A stretch of 64,000 bases of DNA from assembly GCF_019090165.1 (NCBI RefSeq), contig NZ_JAHRIB010000048.1, forward strand, positions 62,001 to 126,000, given 5' to 3'. Below, piece by piece: positions 42,071 through 51,778 of the stretch. Numbering within the stretch: the stretch's first letter is position 1; every line of letters starts with the position of its first letter. The DNA comes from Streptomyces sp. BV286. GTDB lineage: Bacteria; Actinomycetota; Actinomycetes; Streptomycetales; Streptomycetaceae. Made by a program: the position numbers and the translations under genes. Below the pieces are notes generated by a model. It was given only the letters and a program-made list of their open reading frames with translations, had not been told where the DNA came from and searched no databases.

Positions 42071-43243
42071 ATGGAGGAGACCACCGGGGCACCCAAGTGC
42101 CCAGTGGAAACACGGGAGTTGCGGGACAGCGTCGCGGCGTTCGTGCGCGACCGGGTGGTGCCCCGTGAGTCGCTGCTGGACGCCGGCGGACCGGAGGCGG
42201 CAGCCGTCCTGCGCGCGTTGCAGAAGGCCGCGAGAGCCGAGGGCCTGTGGGCGTTGCCGCTTCCCGTCGAGCTCGGAGGGCAGGGGCTGCCCCTGAGGGC
42301 GTACGCCCATGTCGCCGAGGCCGAGGGAGCCAGCGACCACGGGCCGGCCGCCCTCGGATCGGCGCCCCTGCTCGACGCGCTGCTGCTCTGGCGGCACGGC
42401 TCCCCGGACGTCCGCGAGCGGTACGCCGAGCGCCTGGTCGCAGGAGACATACGGGCCTGCTACGCGATGACCGAGCCCGAGACACCGGGCACCGACCCCT
42501 TCCTGACCGGCACACGTGCGGTGTCGGCCGAAGGCGGCGGCTGGCGGGTGAACGGGCGCAAGTGGTTCACCAGCGGGGCGGCCGAAGCCGACCTCGTCAC
42601 GGTCCTCGCCCGCACCGACGGCGAACCGCCGGACCGCGAAGGGCTGTCGCTCTTCCTGGTGCCCACCTCGGCACCCGGCTTCCGCATGGTGCGCGAACTG
42701 CCTGTGTTCGGGGTCGGTGGCCAGTGTGAGATCGCCCTTGACGAGGTTCTGGTCGCCGGGGACCACCTGATCGGCGAGCGCGGCAAGGCTCTCGACATCG
42801 CGGGAGAACGGCTCCAACTCGGCCGAACCCTGCGCTGCCTGCGCTGGTTGGGTCAGGCACGCCGCGCCTTCGACCTGATGCGCGAGCGGGCCATGACCCG
42901 CACCCGCTCCCGGGGCCCGCTCGGCGAACTGCAGCTCGTCCAGCAGCACGTCTTCGAGTCACTGCTCGCCCTGCGGACAACCCGCCCGCTCGTGTACGAA
43001 GCCGTTGCCCGTCTCGACGCGGGGCTCGACGCACATGTGGAGGTCGGACTGGCCAAGGTGGCGGCCGCCCGCACCCTCCAGCAGGTGGCCGACGCGGCGA
43101 TCCAGGTCCATGGAGCAGCGGGTCTCGGCCCGGACACCGTGCTGCCCGCCCTGTTCCGCACCGGCAGGGCCGCCCGCATTCTCGACGGCCCGGACGAACT
43201 CCACATCACGTCGGTCGCGCACCGGGTCCTGCGCACCACCTAG
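42071..43243 (+). CDS. acyl-CoA dehydrogenase, GPDE(L/V)H type
   Basis: A FAD-dependent acyl-CoA dehydrogenase of 390 aa. FAD-contact motifs are CYAMTEPETPGTDP and RKWFTSGAAEADL. C-terminal AAIQVHGAAGLG (segment IQVHGAAGLG) and ARILDGPDELHI follow. The usual catalytic Glu of the YEGT motif is replaced by Asp in LDGPDE, as in ACAD10/11-like enzymes; substrates could therefore be unusual, for example hydroxylated acyl chains. It is divergent from the CoA-transferase and ligase genes, forming a CaiA-like partner. Confidence 0.87.
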   Translation: MEETTGAPKCPVETRELRDSVAAFVRDRVVPRESLLDAGGPEAAAVLRALQKAARAEGLWALPLPVELGGQGLPLRAYAHVAEAEGASDHGPAALGSAPLLDALLLWRHGSPDVRERYAERLVAGDIRACYAMTEPETPGTDPFLTGTRAVSAEGGGWRVNGRKWFTSGAAEADLVTVLARTDGEPPDREGLSLFLVPTSAPGFRMVRELPVFGVGGQCEIALDEVLVAGDHLIGERGKALDIAGERLQLGRTLRCLRWLGQARRAFDLMRERAMTRTRSRGPLGELQLVQQHVFESLLALRTTRPLVYEAVARLDAGLDAHVEVGLAKVAAARTLQQVADAAIQVHGAAGLGPDTVLPALFRTGRAARILDGPDELHITSVAHRVLRTT

Positions 43244-43255
43244 CTGCAACATCTC

Positions 43256-43275
43256 GGCGCCCGGGGCCGGGCGCC
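43256..43275. terminator. short GC hairpin between convergent genes
   Basis: 9-bp arms GGCGCCCGG and CCGGGCGCC with a 2-nt centre lie 12 bp after the acyl-CoA dehydrogenase stop. The remainder of the 169-bp gap shows nothing I can support. Confidence 0.4.
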
Positions 43276-43412
43276 GGCCCAGCCAACTACCCACGAGCGG
43301 AGGGACGTTGGGGTAGCGGTCGAGCCCATGCACTGTTCGGGCGGGGTGGCCGATTCTGGTCGAATGCGGCGCCGGCGAGCGGCGGCACATGGCGGCACTG
43401 CCGGCGGAGCGC

Positions 43413-44419
43413 TCAGGCGTCGTGCGGGTCGACGAGGCCCGTGAGCGCGGCGAGTGCGTACGCGAGGAAGAAGTCGCCCCAGATCAGCTCGTGGTGTGTC
43501 GCTGTTCCGGAGGCGAGGTCGTAGCAGCCGTTCACGAGGCGGCCGTCCGGTGTGACATGGGTGCGGACCAGTGCGTCGAGCAGGGCGACGGCGTGGGCGC
43601 GGTGCCCGAGCTTGAGCAGGGCCACCGCGGTGATGGCGGTGGCGGAGGTGTCGAGAGGACCGTCGGGGTGTGCCTCGTCCGCCGGAGGCACCACAGGCTC
43701 CTGGAGCAGGCTGCTCACGACGGGTCGGAACGCGTCGGTGTCGAGATGGTGCGGGGCGTCGGCGACGGCCAGGAGCAGCCAGGCGCGGCCCCGGCTCCAG
43801 CCGGGCGGCGGATCGTCGCAGGGAACCCAGCCCACGGACCGCTCGAACCGCCAGGACCAGTGGAAGGGGAAGGGGGCCTCGCCCGCGCAGAGTTCGAGGT
43901 GCCGGCGCAGATGGGACTCGGCCGCTTGGGGGTCCGCCGAGGCCAGCAGCGGCACCATGCCCGGAACCCCGTCCACGCGCGCCAGAAGACGGGGCCCACC
44001 GAACGCCGAGCCCCAGGGAACCACCCCGAGTTCCCAGTCGTACGCGTCCCGGCAGGCCTCGGCGGCCCGCACCCGCAGAGAGACGGCCTCAGGCGCGTCG
44101 GCGAGAGCTGTCCGCGCGCGGCCGTGTCGGTGTCCACCCAGTCGGCGAGCCGGCCCGTGCACCGCAGGGCAGCCTCGCGATCGGCCTCCTGCCGGGTGTG
44201 CCGGGCGCGGAGCCACAACAGTCCTGCCCAGAAGCCGCCCGTCCACGAGCCTCGCCCGGTCGTCGTCCACCTGCCGCTGCCGGGCTCCGCGAACAGGGGG
44301 AAACGGTCGCCGGCTTCGGCCCGGGTGACGGCCACCCGGTCGAGGACGGACTCCAGCGCCGGCCCGGCCCAGTCGGGTACGGCAGACCTGGGGTCCGTCG
44401 CCGCACGTGGCGTGCTCAT
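43413..44419 (-). pseudogene. GH88-like unsaturated glycuronyl hydrolase, frameshifted
   Basis: The product should be an (alpha/alpha)6-barrel hydrolase of about 335 aa. The first 100 codons from ATG 44419 encode VPDWAGPALESVLDRV and GRGSWTGGFWAGLLWLRARH, the latter matching the GH88 W-GFW-G-LWL block. The frame is then lost near 44112-44122 in a GCGCGCGG run. The next frame continues with LADAPEAVSLRVRAAEACRD, DTSATAITAVALLKL and HHELIWGDFFLAYALAAL, the GH88 C-terminal signatures. One missing base explains it, so it is either a real pseudogene or a sequencing error. The start overlaps the MFS stop by 4 bp, implying joint uptake and cleavage of an unsaturated oligosaccharide. Confidence 0.8.
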
Positions 44420-45624
44420 CCCGGTACGACCGGTCGTCGCTCGCGCACCGCCCAGAGGAGGGCCACCCCGCACGCGGCCAGGAACTCTCCCGCGACCAGC
44501 AGCCATCCCGCCCCGTACTGACCGGCAGCAGCCAACAGCCCGAACAGCGGTGGACCGATCGCGAACCCGGCGAAGAAGCCGGCCGAGGCCAGCGCCGAGT
44601 CCTGTCCGGCCCGGCCGGGCGCCGCACGCTGCATCACCAGCACCATCGAGACCGCGTTCGCCGCGACCGCGAAGACGCCCACGAGCACCGCGGCGACCCA
44701 GGCCAGCGGGTGCGCGTACGCGGAGGCCGTGAGCAGCAGCGCCGAGCCCACGGCCCCGGCCGCGAGGCCGCCCGGCAGCCACACGGCCAGGCCGGGCCGT
44801 CCCGCGACCCTGGACCAGCCCAGCCGCCCGGCGATCCCGGCGACGCCCAGCACCGCCACCAGAGCGGCGGCCGCGGTCGGGCCGAGCTCGAGCCGCCGCA
44901 CGCCGTAGAGGGCGAGGTAGGTGTTCACGGAGGCGATGCCGGAGCCCAGCAGCAGCGAGTAGACCGCCAGCCAGGCGATCGTGCCCCGGGGCATCCAGGA
45001 GGCGGGTACGTACTTCGGGGGCGGATCGGCGGGCAGGATCCGGGCCGCCCAGACCGCGGCCACCAGGGCCGTCGCCGCGGCCGCCCACACCGCGCCCCGC
45101 CAGCCGACCTCGCCGGCCAGCACGGCCAGCGGCAATCCGGCGGCGAACGCGCCCAGCTGCACGCCCGACTGCTTCGCCCCGGTCACCGGGCCACGACGCT
45201 CGGCGGGGACGGAGGCCAGGATCGTCTTGTTCGTGGCGGGGTTCGCCAGCGCCTGTGGCAGCCCGCCCAGTGCGACCGCCGCCAGCAGGAACCCGGCCCC
45301 GGACGCCGTCCCGATCAGTGCGAGTGCCGACGCCGACACGAGCAGCAGCGCGATGAGGCAGCGGCGCGGGCCGAACCGGTCCACCACGCGTCCGCCGGCC
45401 GGTGACAGCACGGCCGCCGCGCCGAAGCCGACCGTCGTGGTCAGGCCCAGCACGGTCGGCGACACCTCCAGGTCGTCCACGAGTCGCGGGCCGAGGGCGC
45501 CGAGCAGGAACAACTGCATCATCGAGAAGGCCATGGCGCATGTCAGCAGCGCGGTCATGGCTCCGGTCCCACGCGCCGGTCGGCTTCCGGCCGCGGTCCG
45601 GACGTCACGCTGCTCCGCCGACAC
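44416..45624 (-). CDS. MFS transporter coupled to the GH88-like gene
   Basis: A 12-helix major facilitator of 402 aa. Helix 1 contains LLTCAMAFSMMQLFLLGALG, loop 2-3 RVVDRFGPRR, and GAKQSGVQLGAFAAG lies in the helix 5 region. It resembles the CynX/sugar-acid porters but the substrate is not certain. Because the hydrolase gene starts within its stop codon, it probably imports the sugar derivative that the hydrolase cleaves. The N-terminal 20 residues are polar; an ATG at codon 23 is an alternative start. Confidence 0.85.
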   Translation of the reverse strand: MSAEQRDVRTAAGSRPARGTGAMTALLTCAMAFSMMQLFLLGALGPRLVDDLEVSPTVLGLTTTVGFGAAAVLSPAGGRVVDRFGPRRCLIALLLVSASALALIGTASGAGFLLAAVALGGLPQALANPATNKTILASVPAERRGPVTGAKQSGVQLGAFAAGLPLAVLAGEVGWRGAVWAAAATALVAAVWAARILPADPPPKYVPASWMPRGTIAWLAVYSLLLGSGIASVNTYLALYGVRRLELGPTAAAALVAVLGVAGIAGRLGWSRVAGRPGLAVWLPGGLAAGAVGSALLLTASAYAHPLAWVAAVLVGVFAVAANAVSMVLVMQRAAPGRAGQDSALASAGFFAGFAIGPPLFGLLAAAGQYGAGWLLVAGEFLAACGVALLWAVRERRPVVPG

Positions 45625-45708
45625 CGGCGCCCCTCCTCAACCCCGGGCGGCTTTCCCGGGTCTTGGACAGGTGTCGCTCGGAACCCTCCCCGAGTTCCCA
45701 CGAGTTGC

Positions 45709-45724
45709 TGTGACGTGGATCACT
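45709..45724. promoter_or_regulatory. CRP-like site in the MFS/membrane-protein divergent region
   Basis: TGTGACGTGGATCACT fits the CRP half-site pattern TGTGA-N6-TCAC with one deviation at the end. An overlapping dyad, TGACGT-N8-ACGTCA, is at 45711-45730. It lies about 85 bp from both starts. Confidence 0.45.
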
Positions 45725-45807
45725 ACGTCAGGGCTGAGTCGGGAACCGGGGGCGTTTGCGTACCCTCCCATGACACATGAGATCGGTACTGCGAGGATGA
45801 GGCCGCC

Positions 45808-46542
45808 ATGACTGCTGGGTGGTGTTCTCGCTCGCTCAGGGCCGCTGTGTTCGCGGCCCTCAGCGTGCTGCTCGCTGCCCTGGGGCACGTCATGATGTCG
45901 GGGAGCGCGGTGCCCTGGTGGGCCATCGCGGCGGCGGTGTCGGTGACCGGCGGCGTGGCCTGGCGACTGGCCGGCCGCGAGCGCGGCCCTGTCGGGGTCG
46001 CCTCCGTCACGGTCGTGGCCCAGGCCGTACTCCACGCGTCGTTCTCGTTCGCCCAGGCCGTCGCGCACCCCCAGCCGTCCGGAGACCGGTCCCTCGTCCA
46101 GCAGTGGCTGGGCTACCTGACGTGCGGTTCGCCCACGGGGCCGGGCGGGCGGCACAGCACCATGCCGGCGTCCATGGACTCCATGGACCATTCCACGGGT
46201 GCCATGCACGCCATGGGATCGATGGATCACATGGAAACCGCGCAGGCCATGGACCACGGCATGGGCGGCGTCTCCTCGACCGGCATGCTCGTCGCCCACC
46301 TGCTGGCCGCGCTGCTCTGCGGTCTGTGGCTCGCCCGCGGCGAGCGCGCCGCGTTCCGCATCCTGCGGGCGTTCACCGGCTGGCTCGTGGCGCCGCTGCG
46401 GCTGATCCTCCGGCTGCCCGCGCCGCCGCACCGTCCACGCCTTCGCGTCCGGCGGGACCGTTCACACCACGCACTGCGGCAGCTCCTTCTCACACATGCG
46501 ATCACTTCTCGGGGACCACCCGCAGGGACCGCTGTCGCCTGA
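45808..46542 (+). CDS. Met/His-rich membrane protein, probably copper-linked
   Basis: A membrane protein of 244 aa that I do not recognise as a named family. Helices lie near 10-30, 36-54, 62-85 and 157-180, with a basic C-terminal tail of about 55 residues. Between helices 3 and 4, residues 116-153 hold nine Met and five His (MDHST, MHAMG, MDHME, MDHGMGG), a pattern typical of copper or silver binding. The gene is followed by an ECF sigma factor and a YcnI-type copper protein, so copper handling is the best guess. The Met/His segment should face outside. Confidence 0.7.
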   Translation: MTAGWCSRSLRAAVFAALSVLLAALGHVMMSGSAVPWWAIAAAVSVTGGVAWRLAGRERGPVGVASVTVVAQAVLHASFSFAQAVAHPQPSGDRSLVQQWLGYLTCGSPTGPGGRHSTMPASMDSMDHSTGAMHAMGSMDHMETAQAMDHGMGGVSSTGMLVAHLLAALLCGLWLARGERAAFRILRAFTGWLVAPLRLILRLPAPPHRPRLRVRRDRSHHALRQLLLTHAITSRGPPAGTAVA

Positions 46543-46726
46543 CGACAGCCGGCTTCCCGAGGCCGTCCCCGGCGGCGAACAAGCCGTCGGCTCCAGCCTC
46601 GGGCATCGGCCGCGCCCCTTCGGCGCACGGCCGTTTCCTGCTTCCCCGGTTCCCTTGCTGCCCGTTGCTCCGCGCGAGGCGGCCTGGACACCGGTTCCCT
46701 GGATTTCCGAGAAGGAGACACTCCCG

Positions 46727-47347
46727 GTGATCACTTCTACCCTGCCCTCGGCGCGCGAAGATCTGAGAGAGGTCTCGCGCGACGAGTCGATCACGGCCTG
46801 GGCGCTGGCGGCCCGCAGCGGCGACCGCGACGCCGTCGATCTCTTCGTCCGATCCCTGCACCGAGACGTCCGCCGCTATGTGACGTTCCTCGGCGCCGAC
46901 CCGCAGAGCGCCGACGACCTGACCCAGGACACGTTCCTGCGTGCCCTGGGCAGCCTGCACCGGTTCGAAGGCCGTTCCTCGGCGCGTACCTGGCTGCTGT
47001 CCATCGCCCGCCGGGCGGTGATCGACAGCATCCGCCACAGCGCCTCCCGCCCTCGCGTCTCGAGCACGGACGACTGGGAGTCGGCCGCGGAACGCACCCA
47101 GCAGGTCGGCCTGCCGGGCTTCGACGAGGGCATCGCCCTCGCCCAGCTGCTGGACATGCTCCCGGACGACCGCCGGGAGGCGTTCGTCCTCACGCAGATG
47201 GTGGGCCTGCCCTACGCGGAGGCGGCTGTCGTCAGTGACTGCCCCGTCGGCACGGTGCGCTCACGGGTGGCCCGCGCCCGTATGTCGTTGATCGCGTCCC
47301 TGGCGGACGACGCCGACGGCCCCCGGCCGGCGGCCATAGCCGCCTGA
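46727..47347 (+). CDS. ECF RNA polymerase sigma factor
   Basis: A group 4 sigma factor of 206 aa. Region 2 is VDLFVRSLHRDVRRYVTF with DDLTQDTFLRALGSLHRF (quoted in part). Region 4 is LLDMLPDDRREAFVLTQMVG and YAEAAVVSDCPVGTVRSRVA. No anti-sigma gene is adjacent unless the upstream membrane protein plays that role. GTG 46727 has AGGAGA upstream; the frame is open further but Pro-rich. It is placed between the Met/His-rich membrane protein and YcnI and probably drives them. Confidence 0.9.
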   Translation: MITSTLPSAREDLREVSRDESITAWALAARSGDRDAVDLFVRSLHRDVRRYVTFLGADPQSADDLTQDTFLRALGSLHRFEGRSSARTWLLSIARRAVIDSIRHSASRPRVSSTDDWESAAERTQQVGLPGFDEGIALAQLLDMLPDDRREAFVLTQMVGLPYAEAAVVSDCPVGTVRSRVARARMSLIASLADDADGPRPAAIAA

Positions 47348-47351
47348 CTCA

Positions 47352-47397
47352 CCTGGGGTGCTGCCGCCGCAATCGATCTGCGCGGCAGCATCCCAGG
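47352..47397 (+). terminator. hairpin after the sigma factor gene
   Basis: A 16-bp stem with one G-T wobble (CCTGGGGTGCTGCCGC paired with GCGGCAGCATCCCAGG) lies 4 bp after the stop. It separates the sigma factor from the YcnI gene. Confidence 0.75.
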
Positions 47398-47470
47398 GCG
47401 GATCCGGACCCTTTCCCGCACGTGAACACAGCCTCCCTGCACACCCCTTCGGCTTTGAGGAGTCACCCCA

Positions 47471-48226
47471 GTGCATCACCCGACGTTGGCACGCAGTCTG
47501 CGCCGTCTCGGCGCCCTCACCGCGGTAGCCGTCGCGGCAGCGGTCGTCACAGCGGGACCGGCCGCCGCCCACGCGGAGGTCGAGGCCGAGGGCGCCCGCG
47601 CCCTCGACCAGAACGCGACGCTCACCTTCTCCGCCGCGTCGGAGTCGGACTCGGCAGGCATCACCAAGCTGGAGGTGATCCTGCCCAAGGGCATCACCCC
47701 GGAGGACATCACCTACAAGGAGGGCCCCAAGGGCTGGAAACTCACGCCCACCAGCCGTGGCTACACGGTCTCCGGAACCAAGCTCGCTGTCGGTGAGGAC
47801 GCCGACTACGTCGTCACCGTGCGGCAGTTGCCCGAGGTCAAGGAACTGGCCTTCAAGACGCTGCAGAGCTACGCCGACGGCCACACGGACCGCTGGATCG
47901 AACTGGACGACGGCGAGGAGGAGGGGGACGGCCACGGTCACGGGCACCCCGCGCCCCTGCTGAAGCTGAAGCCCGCCGCTCCGGGTGCGAAACTCGTGAG
48001 CCCCAGCCCGACGGAGCAGCCGACGACGGCCGCCCCGTCGTCCGACACCGCCTCGGGCGAGCCGGCCACCGGGACGTCGACCCCGGCGGCCGAGTCCGCG
48101 GCGGACAGCTCGGACGGGGACGACGGCATGTCCATCGCCGTGCCCCTCGGCGTCGGCGCGGCCGTCCTGCTGCTCGGCGGCGGTGCGTGGTGGTTCCGGA
48201 GCCGCCGCAGCGGCGGCGCTGCCTGA
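47471..48226 (+). CDS. YcnI family copper-binding protein (DUF1775)
   Basis: An exported, membrane-tethered protein of 251 aa. The signal peptide ends AAA before His34 (HAEVEAEG), which would be the new N-terminus; in YcnI this His binds copper with a nearby Glu. The DUF1775 beta-domain includes KLEVILPKGI, KEGPKGWKLTP with the conserved Trp, and LAFKTLQSYADGHTDRWIEL (quoted to 20). A His/Gly stretch (GDGHGHGHP) is a second possible metal site. A Ser/Thr/Pro stalk and one C-terminal helix followed by RSRRSGG anchor it. The GTG follows GAGGAG. Confidence 0.88.
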   Translation: MHHPTLARSLRRLGALTAVAVAAAVVTAGPAAAHAEVEAEGARALDQNATLTFSAASESDSAGITKLEVILPKGITPEDITYKEGPKGWKLTPTSRGYTVSGTKLAVGEDADYVVTVRQLPEVKELAFKTLQSYADGHTDRWIELDDGEEEGDGHGHGHPAPLLKLKPAAPGAKLVSPSPTEQPTTAAPSSDTASGEPATGTSTPAAESAADSSDGDDGMSIAVPLGVGAAVLLLGGGAWWFRSRRSGGAA

Positions 48227-48236
48227 AACCGCCCGG

Positions 48237-48263
48237 GGTGGGAGCCGCACGTTGGCTCCCACC
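48237..48263 (+). terminator. hairpin after the YcnI gene
   Basis: Perfect 10-bp arms GGTGGGAGCC and GGCTCCCACC surround a 7-nt loop, 11 bp after the stop. Confidence 0.7.
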
Positions 48264-48407
48264 GGTGCGGTGCGGTCCGGTGGGCGACCCGGCCTCCGTC
48301 GCGGACTGCCGGCTCGGCTTCTTGCACGGGCGGATCAACCCCGGCTTCCGGATGGCTGACGGGGGGCAGACATCCGACGGAGGCGAACTCGATCAGAGAG
48401 GAAGACG

Positions 48408-49985
48408 ATGGTCCCATCGGAACGGGAACCGGAACAGGGAGCCCAGCGGATCGGGGTACCCGCCGAGTCCACCGCGGGCGAGACCAGGGTGGCGGCGACC
48501 CCGGCCACCGTGGGCCGACTGGTCGCGCTCGGCTACGACGTGGTCGTGGAACCGGGGGCGGGGGAGTCGTCCCGCTTCTCCGACGCGGCCTACGAGCAGG
48601 CGGGCGCCCGCCTCGGCGACCCGTGGCCGGCCGAGATCGTACTGAAGGTCAACAGTCCTTCGAGTGAGGAGATCGGACGGCTGCGCGACGGAGCGACGCT
48701 GATCGCACTCATCGCCCCCGCGCTGAACCCCGAACTGGTCGAGGAGTTGGCCCGGCGGCCGATCACCGTGCTCGCCATGGACGCCGTCCCGCGCATCTCG
48801 CGCGCCCAGTCCCTGGACGTCCTCAGCTCGATGGCGAACATCGCCGGATACCGCGCCGTGGTCGAGGCGGCGCACGCCTTCGGCCGGTTCTTCACCGGCC
48901 AGGTGACCGCCGCCGGCAAGGTGCCGCCGGCCAAGGTGCTCGTGGCCGGTGCCGGGGTGGCCGGACTCGCCGCGATCGGCGCGGCCCGCAGCCTCGGCGC
49001 CGTGGTCCGCGCCACCGACCCGCGGCCCGAGGTCGCCGAGCAGGTGCGTTCGCTGGGCGGGGAGTTCCTGGAGGTACGGCCCGACCAGGCCGGACGGGAA
49101 GTCAGCGGCGACGGATACGCCAAGGCCACCTCGGACGACTACAACAGGCTCGCCGCGCGGCTGTACGCCGACCAGGCCGCCGACGTCGACATCGTCATCA
49201 CCACCGCGCTCGTCCCGGGCAGACCGGCGCCAAGACTCATCACCGCCGAGGACGTCGCCCGGATGAAGCCCGGCAGCGTCATCGTCGACATGGCCGCGGC
49301 ACAGGGCGGCAACGTCGAGGGGACGGTCGCGGGGAGGGCGGTCGTCACCGACAACGACGTGACGATCATCGGCTACACCGACCTGCCCGGCAGGCTCCCG
49401 GCCCAGGCGTCACAGCTGTACGGCACCAACCTCGTCCACCTGATGAAACTGCTCACCCCCGGCAAGGACGGGCGGCTCGTCCTGGACTTCGACGACGTGG
49501 TGCAGCGGTCGATGACCGTCGTCCGCGACGGCGAGAAGACCTGGCCACCGCCACCCGTGCAGGTGTCCGCCGCGCCCACCCTCGCCCCTGCCCAGGGCCC
49601 GGAAGCCAGAGCCCCCGGGGCCACGGTGAAGCCCGCCCGCTCCGCGCGGTCCGGGTACGCCCTCGTCGGCGCCGGAGCCCTCGCGTTCTTCCTGATGACC
49701 GCTTTCTCGCCACCTCAACTGATCGCCCACTTCACGGTGTTCGTCCTGGCGATCGTCATCGGCTTCTACGTCATCGGCCATGTGCACCACGCGCTGCACA
49801 CCCCGCTGATGTCGGTCACCAACGCGATCTCCGGGATCGTCGTGGTCGGCGCGCTGCTGCAGATCGGGCACGGAAACACCGTGGTGACCGTGCTGTCGTT
49901 CGCCGCGATCCTGCTGGCGAGCATCAACGTCTTCGGCGGATTCGCCGTCACCCGCCGCATGCTCGGCATGTTCTCGAGAGGCTGA
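48408..49985 (+). CDS. pntA: NAD(P) transhydrogenase subunit alpha
   Basis: The alpha subunit of the proton-translocating transhydrogenase, 525 aa, here as one chain. The NAD(H)-binding domain I (1-380) has [20 protein letters not shown] and Rossmann [21 protein letters not shown] Pro/Ala linker is followed by the membrane part (about 425-520), including [20 protein letters not shown]. With PntB it uses the proton gradient to reduce NADP with NADH in the cytoplasmic membrane. Many actinobacteria split this subunit into two genes; here it is fused. The ATG is preceded by GAGAGGAAG and pntB follows after 6 bp. Confidence 0.95.
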   Translation: MVPSEREPEQGAQRIGVPAESTAGETRVAATPATVGRLVALGYDVVVEPGAGESSRFSDAAYEQAGARLGDPWPAEIVLKVNSPSSEEIGRLRDGATLIALIAPALNPELVEELARRPITVLAMDAVPRISRAQSLDVLSSMANIAGYRAVVEAAHAFGRFFTGQVTAAGKVPPAKVLVAGAGVAGLAAIGAARSLGAVVRATDPRPEVAEQVRSLGGEFLEVRPDQAGREVSGDGYAKATSDDYNRLAARLYADQAADVDIVITTALVPGRPAPRLITAEDVARMKPGSVIVDMAAAQGGNVEGTVAGRAVVTDNDVTIIGYTDLPGRLPAQASQLYGTNLVHLMKLLTPGKDGRLVLDFDDVVQRSMTVVRDGEKTWPPPPVQVSAAPTLAPAQGPEARAPGATVKPARSARSGYALVGAGALAFFLMTAFSPPQLIAHFTVFVLAIVIGFYVIGHVHHALHTPLMSVTNAISGIVVVGALLQIGHGNTVVTVLSFAAILLASINVFGGFAVTRRMLGMFSRG

Positions 49986-49991
49986 TCAGGG

Positions 49992-51446
49992 ATGACCACC
50001 GCCACGGCCGCAGAGGCCGCATACGTCGTCGCCGCGCTGTTGTTCATCCTCAGCCTCGCCGGACTCTCCCAGCACCGGACCTCCCGATCGGGGGTCGTCT
50101 GGGGCATCGCGGGCATGGTCATCGCCCTGGCCGCCACCGTCGGTCTCGCCTCGCGGAGCATCAGCACCCCCGGCCTGGTGCTGATCGCCGTCGCGACGGC
50201 CGTCGGCGCGGGCATCGGACTGTGGCGTGCCCGGGTCGTCGAGATGACCGGCATGCCGGAACTGATCGCCATCATGCACAGCCTCGTCGGCCTCGCCGCG
50301 GCCTTCGTCGGCTGGAACGGCTACCTCGACACCGAGGCCGGGGGCCACGCCGGGCAGGAGATCACCGGCTCACTGCTGCGCATCCACCACGCCGAGGTGT
50401 TCATCGGCGTCTTCATCGGCGCCGTCACCTTCACCGGTTCCGTCGTCGCCTACCTGAAGCTGTCGGCGCGGATCAAGTCCCGCCCGCTCATGCTCCCCGG
50501 CAGACATGCCCTCAATCTGGGCGCGCTCGCCGCGTTCGCCGCACTCACCGTGGCGTTCGTCGCACGCCCTCACATGGGACTGCTCATCGCGGTCACCGTG
50601 GTGGCACTCGCCCTCGGCGCACATCTGGTCGCCTCCATCGGCGGCGGCGACATGCCAGTGGTCGTCTCGATGCTCAACAGCTACTCCGGCTGGGCCGCGG
50701 CCGCCTCCGGCTTCCTCCTCGCCAACAACCTGCTGATCGTCACCGGCGCACTGGTCGGCTCCTCCGGCGCCTACCTGTCGTACATCATGTGCAAGGCGAT
50801 GAACCGCTCCTTCCTCTCGGTGATCGCGGGCGGCTTCGGCGGCGAGACGACGGCCGTGAGTGACGACGCTGAGCAAGGAGAGCACCAGGAGATCAGCGCG
50901 GAGGACACCGCCGAACTCCTGCGGGACGCCTCCTCGGTGATCATCACTCCGGGATACGGCATGGCGGTGGCCCAGGCGCAGTACCCCGTCGCGGAGTTGG
51001 CGCGCAAGCTGCGCGAGCGCGGCGTCGACGTGCGCTTCGGTATCCACCCGGTCGCCGGCAGGCTGCCCGGTCACATGAACGTGCTGCTGGCCGAGGCCCA
51101 CGTGCCGTACGACATCGCACTGGAGATGGACGAGATCAACGACGACTTCGCCGCCACCTCCGTCGTCCTGGTCATCGGCGCCAACGACACCGTCAACCCG
51201 TCCGCCGCCGAGGACCCGGCCAGTCCCATCGCCGGGATGCCGGTCCTGCACGTGTGGGAGGCGGCCCAGGTCGTGGTCTTCAAACGCTCCATGGCCACCG
51301 GGTACGCGGGCGTACAGAACCCGCTGTTCTTCCGGGAGAACACCCAGATGCTGTTCGGCGACGCCAAGCAACGGGTGGAGGACATCCTGCGCGGCCTCGA
51401 CGCCCTCGACGCGCCGATGCCGGAGATGGCGGGCACGAGCCGCTAA
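49992..51446 (+). CDS. pntB: NAD(P) transhydrogenase subunit beta
   Basis: The beta subunit, 484 aa. The membrane domain (about 1-265) has nine hydrophobic segments, including [20 protein letters not shown]. The NADP(H)-binding domain III has [53 protein letters not shown] and [19 protein letters not shown]. All conserved blocks are present, so the enzyme should be active. It is co-transcribed with pntA and followed by a terminator at 51466-51494. It supplies NADPH for biosynthesis or redox defence. Confidence 0.96.
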   Translation: MTTATAAEAAYVVAALLFILSLAGLSQHRTSRSGVVWGIAGMVIALAATVGLASRSISTPGLVLIAVATAVGAGIGLWRARVVEMTGMPELIAIMHSLVGLAAAFVGWNGYLDTEAGGHAGQEITGSLLRIHHAEVFIGVFIGAVTFTGSVVAYLKLSARIKSRPLMLPGRHALNLGALAAFAALTVAFVARPHMGLLIAVTVVALALGAHLVASIGGGDMPVVVSMLNSYSGWAAAASGFLLANNLLIVTGALVGSSGAYLSYIMCKAMNRSFLSVIAGGFGGETTAVSDDAEQGEHQEISAEDTAELLRDASSVIITPGYGMAVAQAQYPVAELARKLRERGVDVRFGIHPVAGRLPGHMNVLLAEAHVPYDIALEMDEINDDFAATSVVLVIGANDTVNPSAAEDPASPIAGMPVLHVWEAAQVVVFKRSMATGYAGVQNPLFFRENTQMLFGDAKQRVEDILRGLDALDAPMPEMAGTSR

Positions 51447-51465
51447 CCCCTGGCCCCTCGCCCCT

Positions 51466-51494
51466 CCGTCCGCCGGGCACCGCCCGGCGGACGG
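51466..51494 (+). terminator. hairpin after pntB
   Basis: Perfect 13-bp arms CCGTCCGCCGGGC and GCCCGGCGGACGG with a 3-nt loop lie 19 bp after pntB. The following 284 bp up to the PAP2 start hold no gene I can support. Confidence 0.85.
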
Positions 51495-51778
51495 CCGGAC
51501 CATTCAGCAGGGCGCGTGCGGGGCGGGACGGTGCGGCAGCCTCGCCTGCGGTGGTGATCAGGTCGTGTCCCGGGCCTTCCGCGTATCCGGCGTACGCTGA
51601 GGAACTGGATGCCGACCCGGGGGAGCGGGAGAGGCGTCGGCGCGAGCAGGACGGCTGAGGGCAGGGGGTCCGCGCCGGACGAGTGCCGCTGTGCCGGGGT
51701 GGTCGGCGAGGTCACCGAACGCAGGCCGGGCAGTCTTCACGAGTGCCTGGAACAGGGGAAACAGGAGACCGCTGATTC

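Noticed and set aside
42597..43034. small reverse-strand open frames inside the acyl-CoA dehydrogenase
   Set aside because: They are shadows of a gene with strong family motifs.
45637..46431. 264-aa reverse-strand open frame over the copper-linked membrane protein
   Set aside because: Its His/Arg/Gly-rich sequence has no membrane helices or start signal, whereas the forward frame has clear helices and a ribosome site.
51495..51778. short open frames between pntB and the PAP2 gene
   Set aside because: None has a ribosome site with a plausible length or composition; one ends in an Arg/Glu-rich tail, which is weak evidence.
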